Shown: piece by piece, positions 16,626 through 26,479 of the stretch
Layout: each line of letters opens with the position of its first letter
Position numbering within the stretch: the stretch's first letter is position 1
Assembly (NCBI RefSeq): GCF_014282005.1
Contig: NZ_JACFTD010000002.1
Coordinates: 1-64,000 of the forward strand
Length of the DNA stretch: 64,000 nucleotides
Reading direction: 5' to 3'
Source of the DNA: Sporosarcina sp. BP05
GTDB lineage: Bacteria > Bacillota > Bacilli > Bacillales_A > Planococcaceae
Position numbers and translations under genes: made by a program
The notes under the pieces: generated by a model
Told to the model about the DNA's origin: nothing
The model's database searches: none
The model's input: the letters and a program-made list of their open reading frames with translations, nothing else

Positions 16626-18320
16626 ATGGACGAAATTATTTATTGGAATCATCATGAAACAACTTTGTTTGCTGTTGAAGAGTTAAGAAGGTTGATGCGC
16701 AATGCTGGATATGAAAGTACGATAGCAGATCACGCTACATATTCCGAAAGTATTGAAAATAGTGATAGAAAAATTCACTTAATCACAACCAATGAATATC
16801 ATGCCACTTGTAAAAATGACAAAATGGTCACCATTAATGATGATGGATTTGCGTTATTTAGGTCTGGCAATGATCTGTGGATTATCGGGAATGAGGCACG
16901 TTCGATTCTTTATGGCGTTTATATGTATTGTAAAAATCGATTTGGCTATGAGTGGACTCAGTTGGATGAAGAGAGCATTGTGAAAAAGGAATTACTAACG
17001 CAAGAACAACTATATATTCATGAGCCGATGTTTGCTAGGCGTGGAAATATTATCGAAACCATTAATGATCCTAATTATGTCAACGCCCTTATTGATTGGG
17101 GAGTTAAGAATGGTCAAAATGAATACTTTTTCACATTCTTTTTATGGGATTACATCAAATCATACGTGTCCTCTGCGTTAAGGAAACGGAATGTTCATGT
17201 AACATTAGGTGGACATAGCTTAAGCTATTTACTGAAAGAAATACAAGAAAACACAAGTGATAATGAACTTAAGCAGAACGAGAAATTGAAGTTTTTTGCT
17301 GAAAATAGGAAGCTTCAAGATAAGGTTATTCAAAAAATAGTAGACATCTGTATGGAAAATGAAGTGATTACCAGAGTCTCTTTATGGCCAGAGGATATCG
17401 GAATTGATGAGAAAAATGCAAGCGGGTTTTTACCGACATATATTCGATTTACTGAAAAATTGAAGGAAGCGCTTCAGAAGAACAAATCACAAGTAGTTGT
17501 GGAATACATTGTCTACAATGCTGGTTTGTCTTGGAACATGTTAGAAAGAGAAGATCAAACAGAAGCCTCGGACCATGTCGATGTATTGTATGCCTATTGG
17601 GGAAGGGATTATTCGACCGCAATTGACTCCAACGAGCCAAAACAAAAGAGAGCATATGAAACATTGCAGGATTGGAATAAGCAAGCCATTAAAAAGGGCA
17701 GATCATTAACTGTTTTAGAGTATTATAGTGACCATTTTATGTTATCCGAACTGTTCCCTCCATTACTGACAAGAATTCAGCAGGATTTACATGATTACAA
17801 AGAAATGAATATACAAGGCGTTTTAAATTTAATTGTTCCGACGCATCAAAAACGAAAACATCCCGAGATAGAGAAAAACTATCCATGGAAATGGATTCAC
17901 CATCTTAATAATTATATATACGCTAGAATTGCCTGGGGCGAAGAATACAAGGTCATTGTCGAAGAATATTTCACAGTGTTGAATGAAGACAAAGAGGCAT
18001 TCCAACAAATGTTTGTCGAACTGGAAGCACTTATTTCACAGCACACGAAGTGGAATGCTCCCCTATTTCCAGCGCGGCTTGTTGACCCGGAAAAAGTAGA
18101 AGACCGGATAACCTATCCACAAATTCCATCGTATTTACGTGAAGTTTATAATCGGTTAGCTGAGTGGGATTTCACGGAGACAGAATCATTTTTAGCGATT
18201 CAAACAAAAGATAACTTTACATCGTTTACAACGAAAGAAATGATGTTAATTTATTTTTATTATCTAAAAGAGGTAGCTGGAATTCATGCAGAGGCATGGA
18301 CATTAGAGGTTGAACAATAA
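16626..18320 (+). CDS. GH67/DUF4838-like protein, possible alpha-glucuronidase relative
   Basis: A 564-residue protein. Its first 130 residues end in ARSILYGVYMYCKNRFGYEW, the layout of the non-catalytic N-terminal domain shared by GH67 alpha-glucuronidases, GH20 enzymes and DUF4838 proteins. A barrel-like region follows (PMFARRGNI to about residue 420) with WPEDIGIDE and EYYSDHFM as acidic candidates. No signal peptide is visible, so it would act inside the cell on imported oligosaccharide. ATG 16626 is chosen because AAAAGGTG lies 9 nt before it; a TTG at 16605 in frame would cover that ribosome site. Hydrolase activity is inferred. Confidence 0.6.
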   Translation: MDEIIYWNHHETTLFAVEELRRLMRNAGYESTIADHATYSESIENSDRKIHLITTNEYHATCKNDKMVTINDDGFALFRSGNDLWIIGNEARSILYGVYMYCKNRFGYEWTQLDEESIVKKELLTQEQLYIHEPMFARRGNIIETINDPNYVNALIDWGVKNGQNEYFFTFFLWDYIKSYVSSALRKRNVHVTLGGHSLSYLLKEIQENTSDNELKQNEKLKFFAENRKLQDKVIQKIVDICMENEVITRVSLWPEDIGIDEKNASGFLPTYIRFTEKLKEALQKNKSQVVVEYIVYNAGLSWNMLEREDQTEASDHVDVLYAYWGRDYSTAIDSNEPKQKRAYETLQDWNKQAIKKGRSLTVLEYYSDHFMLSELFPPLLTRIQQDLHDYKEMNIQGVLNLIVPTHQKRKHPEIEKNYPWKWIHHLNNYIYARIAWGEEYKVIVEEYFTVLNEDKEAFQQMFVELEALISQHTKWNAPLFPARLVDPEKVEDRITYPQIPSYLREVYNRLAEWDFTETESFLAIQTKDNFTSFTTKEMMLIYFYYLKEVAGIHAEAWTLEVEQ

Positions 18321-18349
18321 TACAAGCAAGATAAGCGGAGGTTTATAAA

Positions 18350-19942
18350 ATGGGTTTTAGTAATCTGCATTATTACGTACCCACCCAAAAGGTGGACAAA
18401 CAAACTGTAATTGAAAAAAGTCTTATTATTTACGGGGGTACACCAGCAGGGTTAACGGCAGCCATTCAAGCAAAACGGATGGGTATCACGGTTGCAATTG
18501 TGGAGTTTAGTGAAAATATTGGCGGGATGACTGCCAGTGGATTGGGTGCAACAGATCTTGGTGCGGAAGATGCAGTTGGTGGTCTTTCGCGTGAATTTTA
18601 TCAAGAAATTGCAAAGTATTATCAAAAAGAAAAGCAATGGACATTCGAACCTAAGGCCGCTCAATCTGTGTTCGATCAATGGATGAAAGCGTATGATATT
18701 CCAGTATATTTAAACCAACATTTAGCTGAAGTGACTAAAGAAAATCAGCAGATTACTGAAATTGTCATGGAAAATGGAACCCGATTTAGTGGGAAAGTCT
18801 TTCTGGATTGTAGTTATGAAGGTGATTTACTCGCCAAGTCAGGTGTTTCTTATTTTGTTGGACGCGAATCCAATGCAACATATCAGGAAATTTATAATGG
18901 CATTCAGTTTGGTGCGCCGCATCATAAATTCGAAAAATGGATTGATCCTTATGTTGTTGAGGGACAACCTAAAAGTGGCGTTTTGCCAGGAATTGCAGAA
19001 GATGACCGTGAACAATTGGGCTATCAAGGGCAAGGAGATCACCGGATTCAAGCGTATAATTTCCGGATTTGCTTGACAAAAGATCCAGAGAATCAGATTT
19101 CGTTCCCGAAGCCAGCTTATTATGACGACAAACGATACGAACTTCTACTGCGCTATATTCACTCTGGTGTTTGGGATGCCATGAAACTTCATACGATGTT
19201 GCCGAATGGGAAATCGGATTTAAATAATTATGGAGCGATTTCAACGGATCATATCGGGATGAATTACGATTGGCCAGAAGGAAGTTACCAAAGACGTGAG
19301 GAAATCTTTCAGGATCATGTGAATTATGATATGGGAATGTTGTACTTTTTAGCGAATGATTCGCGCGTTCCAGATGCAATACGTCAGGAAGTGAGTGAGT
19401 GGGGATTGCCGAAAGACGAGTTTGGAAAAACGGGAAACTGGCCACATCAGTTGTACATTCGTGAAGGCAGACGAATGATTTCTGATTATGTCATGTCCGA
19501 TCGCAATTGCCTACAACAGACGTTTGTCGACGATCCAATCGGTTTGGCATCCTTCCATATGGATTCTCATAATTGCAGACGCGTCGTGATTGATGGCCGA
19601 AGTGTGAATGAGGGAGATGTTCAAGTTCCCATTGGCCCTTATGAAATTTCATATCGCTCCATTCGTCCAAAAGCTACGGAATGTACCAATTTACTTGTCC
19701 CGGTTTGCTTATCAAGCTCTCATATTGCGTATGGTTCCATTCGAATGGAACCCATCTTTATGATTCTAGGCCAGTCGGCGGGTGTGGCTGCAGCTCTTGC
19801 TATTCAGCATCAAACAACTGTTCAAGATGTCAATTACGAGGAGCTAAAGCAGGAGCTTCTAAAGGCCAATCAAGTCGTTGAATGGGGAACTGATATGGTA
19901 GATGATCCGATTAAACGGATGGAAGAAACGTTTGGTAAATAG
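18350..19942 (+). CDS. FAD-dependent oxidoreductase (FAD_oxidored family)
   Basis: A 530-residue flavoprotein with LIIYGGTPAGLTAAIQA as the FAD loop, VEFSENIGGMTASGLGATDLG after it, and LYIREGRRMISDYVM. It is only distantly similar to the protein at 12360 and closer to the xanthan-lyase-type FAD group. It has no signal peptide. The ATG is preceded by GCGGAGG. It follows the GH67-like gene by 29 nt and probably belongs to one operon with it and the acetyltransferase after it. Confidence 0.85.
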   Translation: MGFSNLHYYVPTQKVDKQTVIEKSLIIYGGTPAGLTAAIQAKRMGITVAIVEFSENIGGMTASGLGATDLGAEDAVGGLSREFYQEIAKYYQKEKQWTFEPKAAQSVFDQWMKAYDIPVYLNQHLAEVTKENQQITEIVMENGTRFSGKVFLDCSYEGDLLAKSGVSYFVGRESNATYQEIYNGIQFGAPHHKFEKWIDPYVVEGQPKSGVLPGIAEDDREQLGYQGQGDHRIQAYNFRICLTKDPENQISFPKPAYYDDKRYELLLRYIHSGVWDAMKLHTMLPNGKSDLNNYGAISTDHIGMNYDWPEGSYQRREEIFQDHVNYDMGMLYFLANDSRVPDAIRQEVSEWGLPKDEFGKTGNWPHQLYIREGRRMISDYVMSDRNCLQQTFVDDPIGLASFHMDSHNCRRVVIDGRSVNEGDVQVPIGPYEISYRSIRPKATECTNLLVPVCLSSSHIAYGSIRMEPIFMILGQSAGVAAALAIQHQTTVQDVNYEELKQELLKANQVVEWGTDMVDDPIKRMEETFGK

Positions 19943-19983
19943 ATTGTGGTGAAGAAAGACTACTTAATTAATGGAGGATTCAT

Positions 19984-20934
19984 ATGAAGATACTATCTTG
20001 GAATCATGATCGCTTGGATGAGCTAGTTGAGTTGTGGAATAAGGAATTGGCCGCAGACTTTCCAATGCGAAAAGAGTTGTTTGAGCAAAATAGTTTTAAT
20101 GATAAAAACGTTTCCTATGAAGATTCTCATATCGCAGTAGATGACCAAGACCACGTCATCGGCTTCGTTATCGCTAAACGCTGGAAAGAAGAAATCGATG
20201 TTAAAATGGATGACAAAAAAGGTTGGATTCAAGTGCTGTTAGTAGATCGTGACCACCGTGGAAAAGGGATTGGAACGGAGTTACTTGAACGTGCAGAAAC
20301 AGGATTAAAAGAAAAAGGGGTTGTGGCCATGCAATTGGCTGGTGATCCTTTTCATTATTTCTCAGGCATTCCAGACCAATATCAAGATGCACAAAAATGG
20401 GCAGAGAAAAATGGTTATGTTAAAAAATTAGACACCTATGATTTAATAAACCATTTGGACAAAAAGTATCCTTTCCCAGAGGTTGATTCTGTTACATTTT
20501 CAATACTTAAAAGAGAAGAAGAGGCAGAATTCATTTCATTCTTCGAAAGATGTTTCCCGGGAAGATGGGAATATGAAACAATTAAATACTTTGAAATGAA
20601 CGGGGAAGGACGAGAATTCGTCGTCCTTAAAAAGAAGGGTCAGATTATCGGGTTTTGTAGAATCAATGATTCCCACTCGCCTTCAATTGCGCAAAACGTT
20701 TACTGGAGTCCACTTTTTGCCCAAGAAATTGCTGGAATTGGTCCATTAGGAATTGATACAAATGAACAAAAAAAAGGCTACGGATTAGCGATTGTTCAAG
20801 CAGCAATGGCTTATATACAAGAACGAAATATCGAAACAATTGTCATTGACTGGACAATATTAGTGGAGTTCTACGAGAAATTAGACTTTAAAACATGGAA
20901 AAAGTATGGAATTTATTTGAAGGGTGTCAAGTGA
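19984..20934 (+). CDS. Tandem GNAT-family N-acetyltransferase
   Basis: A 316-residue protein with two GNAT folds. The first has the acetyl-CoA loop DRDHRGKGIGTELL near residue 85, the second DTNEQKKGYGLAIVQ near residue 260. Such double-GNAT proteins acetylate small amines or serve as mycothiol-synthase-like enzymes in other phyla; here the substrate is unknown. The ATG follows TGGAGG. It is the last small gene before the surface protein. Confidence 0.85.
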   Translation: MKILSWNHDRLDELVELWNKELAADFPMRKELFEQNSFNDKNVSYEDSHIAVDDQDHVIGFVIAKRWKEEIDVKMDDKKGWIQVLLVDRDHRGKGIGTELLERAETGLKEKGVVAMQLAGDPFHYFSGIPDQYQDAQKWAEKNGYVKKLDTYDLINHLDKKYPFPEVDSVTFSILKREEEAEFISFFERCFPGRWEYETIKYFEMNGEGREFVVLKKKGQIIGFCRINDSHSPSIAQNVYWSPLFAQEIAGIGPLGIDTNEQKKGYGLAIVQAAMAYIQERNIETIVIDWTILVEFYEKLDFKTWKKYGIYLKGVK

Positions 20935-21037
20935 ATATTTCCGTAAAGGAGTTGAGCAAAATGTCATAATTTCACTTCATGGTCAACTGAATTTGAAATC
21001 TCTTTGCAAGCAAAAAAAAGAAACTAGGGGTGTAAAA

Positions 21038-24000
21038 ATGAAGAAGAATTCGTCTCGAAAAGCAGGTTTTTTCTTACTTTGCATGATCATGATTTTCAGT
21101 TTACTACCAGCCATTCCTGCATCAGTTTTTGCTGAAGATACTGGAATTTCGGTAGGTGTTGTGAATCCAGGATTTGAAATGCCTTTAGATGCAGATGGAG
21201 CAATTCCTGGATGGATTCCAGAAAATGCAGCACCAGGGATATCAATTAGTCCATCGGTTTTTAATAATGGCAGTCAAAGCTTACATTTTAAGGATGGCTC
21301 GGACAAATCCGGCCTTCGTGTATTAAGTGATAAGGTTGCGGTTATCCCAGGAAAAGCATACTTGTCAAAAGTGATGATAAATGTTGTCAATCAGACGCAT
21401 AATATTGTTTCTGAAGTGCGCTACTATGACGGGAATAATAAGGTGATATCCGATAAAATCAAAGTGGAATTGTTCGGAAATTTGCCGAGAAATCAATGGA
21501 CGGAGTTAAAGGTTTTCACGGATGTTCCGACCAATGCATCCTATGCAAGGCTTGCTTTTTACTCGGGTGGAATTAGTTTAACCGAAGCATATTTCGACGA
21601 TGTAACGCTCGAGTTAGCTGAGGAAGACAAATTATTAGAACGCGATTATAATAATCCCACAAAACTTGGGGAAATGGTGCAAGTACAATTGGGACAGGCA
21701 TCTGTCATCCAAGAAAACAAAATGGGAGAAAATGAAGTGTACTATCATTCGAATGGTCTACCAGGAACATTTTCAGTGATAGATGCAGAAACCGGGAAAC
21801 TTAAATTTTCAGAAGTGATAAAGGGAACAGAAGCATTATGGGCAATGACAGTCGGACCTGATAAGAATGTGTATTTTGCAGGGACTGGCGATGGGAAACT
21901 ATATAGGTATGTACCTGAACTGAAAAAGATAGAAGAATTAGGCGTAAATCCATCGGATGATTGGGTCTGGGATTTAGAGGCTACAGCAGATGGAAAGATT
22001 TACGGATCAACATATCCACATGCTAGTGTTTTTGAGTATGATATTGCAACTGGAAAGTTCAGAGATTACGGGAATGTAAAAGCGGGACAGCAATATGCCA
22101 GAGGAATAGCCGTAACGGATGAGCATATTTACGTGGGCATCGGGACGACCAAGCATCTATTTAAAGTAGATAGAGTGACTGGTGAAAAAGAAGAAGTAAT
22201 CCTTGAAGGCCATTCCGGGGAAGATGGAATGATCGAAAACATATTTGTCGTCAATGATATGCTTTTTGTTTCGGTTGGTTCTATAACTATGCTTGTAATT
22301 GATCCGAAAACGAACGAGGTTATTCACACATTTCAATATAGCAATATGATTTCTGAACCATCGCCGCATAATGCTAATCTCATCTACTATAAATTTAAAA
22401 ATCTTTTGTATCAATATGATTTTAGTGTCAATCAATCTACATTGATCGAAGGTATTCCGCTGCTCCCTGACACTGTTCGTGTGAAGGATATGGAGTGGAT
22501 CACATTAACTAGCGGAGAAACAGTTTTGGCTATGGTGACGCAGTACGGAGAGTTCATGTATTATGAGCCAATCAACAATGATATGAAATTTGTCAAACTA
22601 GATATCTCTTCTCAGGCAGTAGCTATCCAAGCACTTGAAACTGGCCATGATGGGAAGTTATATATGGGCGGTTATCAGCGCGGGATGAGCATTTATAATC
22701 CATTTGAAAAAGAATTGGAAGTAAGTATTCCATCGTTTGCACAGCCAGAAGGCATAGGATTTTTAAATGGAAAAGTGTTCTACGGAACTTATGTTGGTGC
22801 GATGATGTACAGCTATGACCCTCTAAAAGATGTAGATTTAAATAGCAATCCACAGTTTGAGTATGATATTACTGACCAGCAAGACCGGCCTTTTGCTATT
22901 ACATCAGGGGACGATAAATTATTCGTTGGTACGGTTCCAGATTACGGCATTCTAGGTGGCGTTCTAGCCATCTATGATGAAAAAACAAATAAGTGGTCGC
23001 AACATCGAAATATCGTACAAGACCAAAGTATTATTGCTTTGGCTTATAAAGATGGAAAACTATATGGCGGTACATCTGTATGGGGTGGCTTAGGAGCAGA
23101 CCCGAAAGCTAAAGAAGCAAAAATATTCGTATGGGATGTTGAAACAGGCGAGAAGATTGAAGAATTCACGCCAACTATTCCAGGAATCGATGAAACACCA
23201 AGAATGATTGGTGGGCTGTCATTTGGTCCTGATGGTAATCTATGGGGAGCAGTGGATGGAACTATTTTCGTAATGGACCCAGTAACGAAAGAAATTGTGA
23301 AAAGTAAAGTCATCCGACCAAGCTTATATAATAGTAGCAAATGGTTCCCATACCGTCTGCAATGGGCCCCAGATGGAATGTTATATACAACATTATCTCG
23401 GAAGCTGATTGCGATCGATCCGGAGACATTAGCCTATCAAGTTCTGGTAGAAGATTTTATGAATAATATGTCACTCGGAGTGGATGGTAGTATTTATTAT
23501 GCATTAGGTAGTAATTTGCATAAAATTGCTATTCCAGAAACCGATGCAACATTATCATCCATTACAGCGGATGGAAAATTATTGAGCGATTTTTCACCGG
23601 GACTAACAAAATATACGATTTCCTCGACACATAAAATGATGCTAGTTGCTGAAGCGAATGTGGCAGGAGCTCAAATTGACATTGTGGATAGTGAGGACAG
23701 TACAACTATCAAAGTTACAGCAACAGATGGAAAGTCTATGTTGGAATACAAAATTGATTGGAAAATTGAAATTGAAAAACCAGAGTATGGAAGCACAGGT
23801 GGAGGCGATACAACAACACCGACTCCAGTTGAACCTGGAAAAGTTGTTGTTGTTGTAGATGAAAAAGATGTTGCCAATCAAGTGAATGATTCCAAGACTA
23901 AAAATGTTGAGGTCACAGTTCCGGCTCCAACTGAAGCAACACCTGAAGTGAAAGTAGAAGTTTCAGCAGCAACTTTAAAAGCCATCGCTGATTCTGCAAA

Positions 24001-24952
24001 ACCATTAGTAGTGAAAGCTGGAGATATGGAAGTATCTGTTCCTTCAGAAGTACTCAAATCAATTTCACAATCGGTACCCGGAAACGTAACGATTTCAGTT
24101 GGACTTGTGAAAAATTCAGAAACTCCGGGCAATGGAACTTCAGTATCCGCAGTATATGAATTCACAATTTCTGTTGAGAAAGACGGTAAAACGTCAAATG
24201 TTACTACATTCACTCAACCAGTTGTAATTTCTATACCGGTTGATGCTTCCAAAGTAAAAGATGGACGTAAAGTAGCAGCGTATTATGTAAATGAAAAAAC
24301 AAATGCAGTGGAGTACATGGGTGGTAAATTGGCCAATGGAAAAGTTGAATTTAAAACGAAACACTTCTCTAAATTTGTTATTGTAGAAAATGACAAAACA
24401 TTTACAGATATCCAAAAGTATTGGGCACAAAATGAAATTGAAGTGTTAGCTTCACGCTCAATCATTGCAGGAAAAACAGATACTACATTTAATCCTGGCG
24501 GAGATATTACACGTGCGGAATTTGCAGTCCTCATTGCGCGCGCACTTAACTTACCGACAGCTAATTACAAAGGCACATTTAAAGATGTAACACAAAGCAA
24601 AGCATGGGCGTATGCAGGCGTTGAAGCTGCATTCGAAGCAGGCATTGTAAAAGGGAAATCAGCAGATCATTTCGATCCTGACGCATTAATCACACGTGAA
24701 GAAATTGCGACGATGATTATTCGTGCAGTTGAGTATCAAGATGCATCGCTAGTTGCTGGTTTAGACGTATCAAAAACATTCGCAGATGATGCGAAAATCG
24801 GAGCATTTGCAAAAGCATCTGTTGCAAATGCGGCAGCACTTGGCATCGTTATGGGCGGTTCGGATAATAACTTCAAACCGAAATCGAACGCAACGCGTGC
24901 AGAATCTGCAGTTATGTTATACCGTGTATTGCAAAAACTGAATGAATTTTAA
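21038..24952 (+). CDS. SLH-anchored surface protein with carbohydrate-binding-like and beta-propeller domains
   Basis: A 1304-residue secreted protein. A signal peptide (KKNSSRKAGFF then a long hydrophobic core to about residue 32) is followed by a CBM-like jelly roll (about 35-190), many WD/NHL/PQQ-like repeats forming one or two beta-propellers (about 210-870), a cadherin-like sandwich (ATLSSITADGKLLSDFSPG), a Thr/Pro linker and three S-layer homology domains at the C-terminus (FTDIQKYWAQNEIEVL onward). It would sit on the cell wall and bind glycan for the adjacent pathway. ATG 21038 is chosen, just before the signal peptide; the frame is open upstream but that part overlaps the acetyltransferase gene. 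Confidence 0.85.
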   Translation: MKKNSSRKAGFFLLCMIMIFSLLPAIPASVFAEDTGISVGVVNPGFEMPLDADGAIPGWIPENAAPGISISPSVFNNGSQSLHFKDGSDKSGLRVLSDKVAVIPGKAYLSKVMINVVNQTHNIVSEVRYYDGNNKVISDKIKVELFGNLPRNQWTELKVFTDVPTNASYARLAFYSGGISLTEAYFDDVTLELAEEDKLLERDYNNPTKLGEMVQVQLGQASVIQENKMGENEVYYHSNGLPGTFSVIDAETGKLKFSEVIKGTEALWAMTVGPDKNVYFAGTGDGKLYRYVPELKKIEELGVNPSDDWVWDLEATADGKIYGSTYPHASVFEYDIATGKFRDYGNVKAGQQYARGIAVTDEHIYVGIGTTKHLFKVDRVTGEKEEVILEGHSGEDGMIENIFVVNDMLFVSVGSITMLVIDPKTNEVIHTFQYSNMISEPSPHNANLIYYKFKNLLYQYDFSVNQSTLIEGIPLLPDTVRVKDMEWITLTSGETVLAMVTQYGEFMYYEPINNDMKFVKLDISSQAVAIQALETGHDGKLYMGGYQRGMSIYNPFEKELEVSIPSFAQPEGIGFLNGKVFYGTYVGAMMYSYDPLKDVDLNSNPQFEYDITDQQDRPFAITSGDDKLFVGTVPDYGILGGVLAIYDEKTNKWSQHRNIVQDQSIIALAYKDGKLYGGTSVWGGLGADPKAKEAKIFVWDVETGEKIEEFTPTIPGIDETPRMIGGLSFGPDGNLWGAVDGTIFVMDPVTKEIVKSKVIRPSLYNSSKWFPYRLQWAPDGMLYTTLSRKLIAIDPETLAYQVLVEDFMNNMSLGVDGSIYYALGSNLHKIAIPETDATLSSITADGKLLSDFSPGLTKYTISSTHKMMLVAEANVAGAQIDIVDSEDSTTIKVTATDGKSMLEYKIDWKIEIEKPEYGSTGGGDTTTPTPVEPGKVVVVVDEKDVANQVNDSKTKNVEVTVPAPTEATPEVKVEVSAATLKAIADSAKPLVVKAGDMEVSVPSEVLKSISQSVPGNVTISVGLVKNSETPGNGTSVSAVYEFTISVEKDGKTSNVTTFTQPVVISIPVDASKVKDGRKVAAYYVNEKTNAVEYMGGKLANGKVEFKTKHFSKFVIVENDKTFTDIQKYWAQNEIEVLASRSIIAGKTDTTFNPGGDITRAEFAVLIARALNLPTANYKGTFKDVTQSKAWAYAGVEAAFEAGIVKGKSADHFDPDALITREEIATMIIRAVEYQDASLVAGLDVSKTFADDAKIGAFAKASVANAAALGIVMGGSDNNFKPKSNATRAESAVMLYRVLQKLNEF

Positions 24953-25151
24953 TTCCCGGTGCCAGCCACTCATACAATTCGGACACAACTCCGATAACTA
25001 GGCACAACATCATGGAATACAGCCCGACAACTGAGTAATTGAACTGAACCCCAAATGGTAGACACTTTTAAAAAAGTGACTCCATTTGGGGTTTTTTCTG
25101 TCTAAAAGCTTAGGTATACTGAAGATAAATATACTGACAGGAGTGTTTTCA

Positions 25152-25577
25152 ATGAGTAAAGTACTTTTCAATGAACACCAACTTAGATTATTAGAAGAGA
25201 ATCCTAATGTGAACTCCGTTTCAGATCGCTCTATCCAATATAAACCTGAATTTAAAGTATTAGCTGTCAAAGTGAATCAGAGCGGTAAAGGCCCTTCTCA
25301 AATTTTCAGTGAAAATGGATTTGACTTAGAAGTGATTGGTAAGAAGAAAGCTAAAGAATCACTAGGTCGTTGGAGAAAATCCTATCAGCTTCATGGAGAA
25401 GAGGGATTCTTTGAGGAGCGTCGTGGAAAAGGAAGTCCTGGTCGTCCATCAACTAAAGGATTATCTCCTGAGAAAAAACTTGAAAAAGCAGAAGCACGTA
25501 TTAAATATCTTGAAGCTGAGGTCGAATTGTTAAAAAAGCTCGAGGAACTAGAGAGGCAGGCGAAGATAGAATACTAA
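25152..25577 (+). CDS. IS3-family OrfA (helix-turn-helix protein)
   Basis: A 141-residue DNA-binding protein that recognises the IS ends. It has a helix-turn-helix part (FSENGFDLEVIGKKKAKE, LGRWRKSYQ) and a C-terminal leucine-zipper-like coil (EKAEARIKYLEAEVELLKKL). The ATG follows ACAGGAG. A canonical slippery heptamer A AAA AAG at 25532-25538, in the correct zero frame, allows -1 slippage into orfB, producing the OrfAB transposase. Confidence 0.88.
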   Translation: MSKVLFNEHQLRLLEENPNVNSVSDRSIQYKPEFKVLAVKVNQSGKGPSQIFSENGFDLEVIGKKKAKESLGRWRKSYQLHGEEGFFEERRGKGSPGRPSTKGLSPEKKLEKAEARIKYLEAEVELLKKLEELERQAKIEY

Positions 25578-25597
25578 CAGCAGTCGAAAAATATCAG

Positions 25598-26479
25598 GTG
25601 ATTAATGAAGTGATTCGCAGGTTTCAATTAAAGAGATTCACAGCTCACCTGTGTAAAGTCGCAAAAGTACATAGAAGTGGTTACTATACATGGCTCGAAA
25701 AATCAGAGATTCATGCCATCCGTGAGGAAAATGATTATCAAGACTATCTTTTACTGAAGTGTGTTTATGATGCGTTCAAAGGTAAAATCGGATATCTTGG
25801 ACTTTACATGGCGTTAGTTGAATTACTTGAAATCCCTATGAATCATAAGAAGATTCTACGTTTAATGCGTAAATTTAATCTATTTGCGAAAATACGAAGA
25901 AAAAATCCTTATAAGAATATAGCTAAGGCTACCCAAGAACACCGTACGGTTCCAAACCTCTTGAATCGGCAATTCACTCAAGATGAACCTGGCAAAGTTT
26001 TTGTCACGGACATTACTTATCTTCAAATGAAAACTGGACAGACGGCTTATCTTTCCTGTGTGAAGGACGTAGCTAGCCGTGAAATCGTGGCTTACGAACT
26101 TTCGGTAAGCTTAAGTATGGGTATTGTGTACAGAACTTTGAGGAAGCTTAGCGAAGCATTAGCGGGAAATGTACATCCAGAGGCGATGATTCACTCTGAT
26201 CAAGGGTTTCATTATACGCATCCAGAATACCAGTCACTTGTTAAAGCGATGCAACTCACACAGTCAATGTCCCGAAGGGGAAATTGTTTGGATAACGCAC
26301 CGATAGAATCATTCTTCGGTCATTTTAAAGATGATGTAGACTTCAAGGAAGCATCCAGTCTGTTAGAGTTGAAAACAATGGTAGATGAATACATGGAACA
26401 CTACAACTGTAGACGTAAGCAGTGGGATTTAAAGAAGATGACTCCGGCTCAATATCGAAGTCATCTCATAGCAGCATAG
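25598..26479 (+). CDS. IS3-family OrfB (DDE transposase)
   Basis: A 293-residue rve-type integrase domain. The DDE acids are visible in VTDITYL, HSDQGFHYTH and DNAPIESFFGHFK. The GTG at 25598 has no convincing ribosome site. This frame is open upstream through the slippery site at 25532, so expression as an OrfAB fusion by -1 frameshift is expected. Confidence 0.88.
   Translation: MINEVIRRFQLKRFTAHLCKVAKVHRSGYYTWLEKSEIHAIREENDYQDYLLLKCVYDAFKGKIGYLGLYMALVELLEIPMNHKKILRLMRKFNLFAKIRRKNPYKNIAKATQEHRTVPNLLNRQFTQDEPGKVFVTDITYLQMKTGQTAYLSCVKDVASREIVAYELSVSLSMGIVYRTLRKLSEALAGNVHPEAMIHSDQGFHYTHPEYQSLVKAMQLTQSMSRRGNCLDNAPIESFFGHFKDDVDFKEASSLLELKTMVDEYMEHYNCRRKQWDLKKMTPAQYRSHLIAA

Noticed and set aside
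20924..21037. Upstream extension of the SLH protein frame
   Set aside because: It overlaps the acetyltransferase gene and would bury the signal peptide; ATG 21038 lies right before a normal signal sequence.
23642..24534. Several antisense open frames within the SLH protein gene
   Set aside because: They mirror low-complexity coding sequence, have no ribosome sites and resemble no family.
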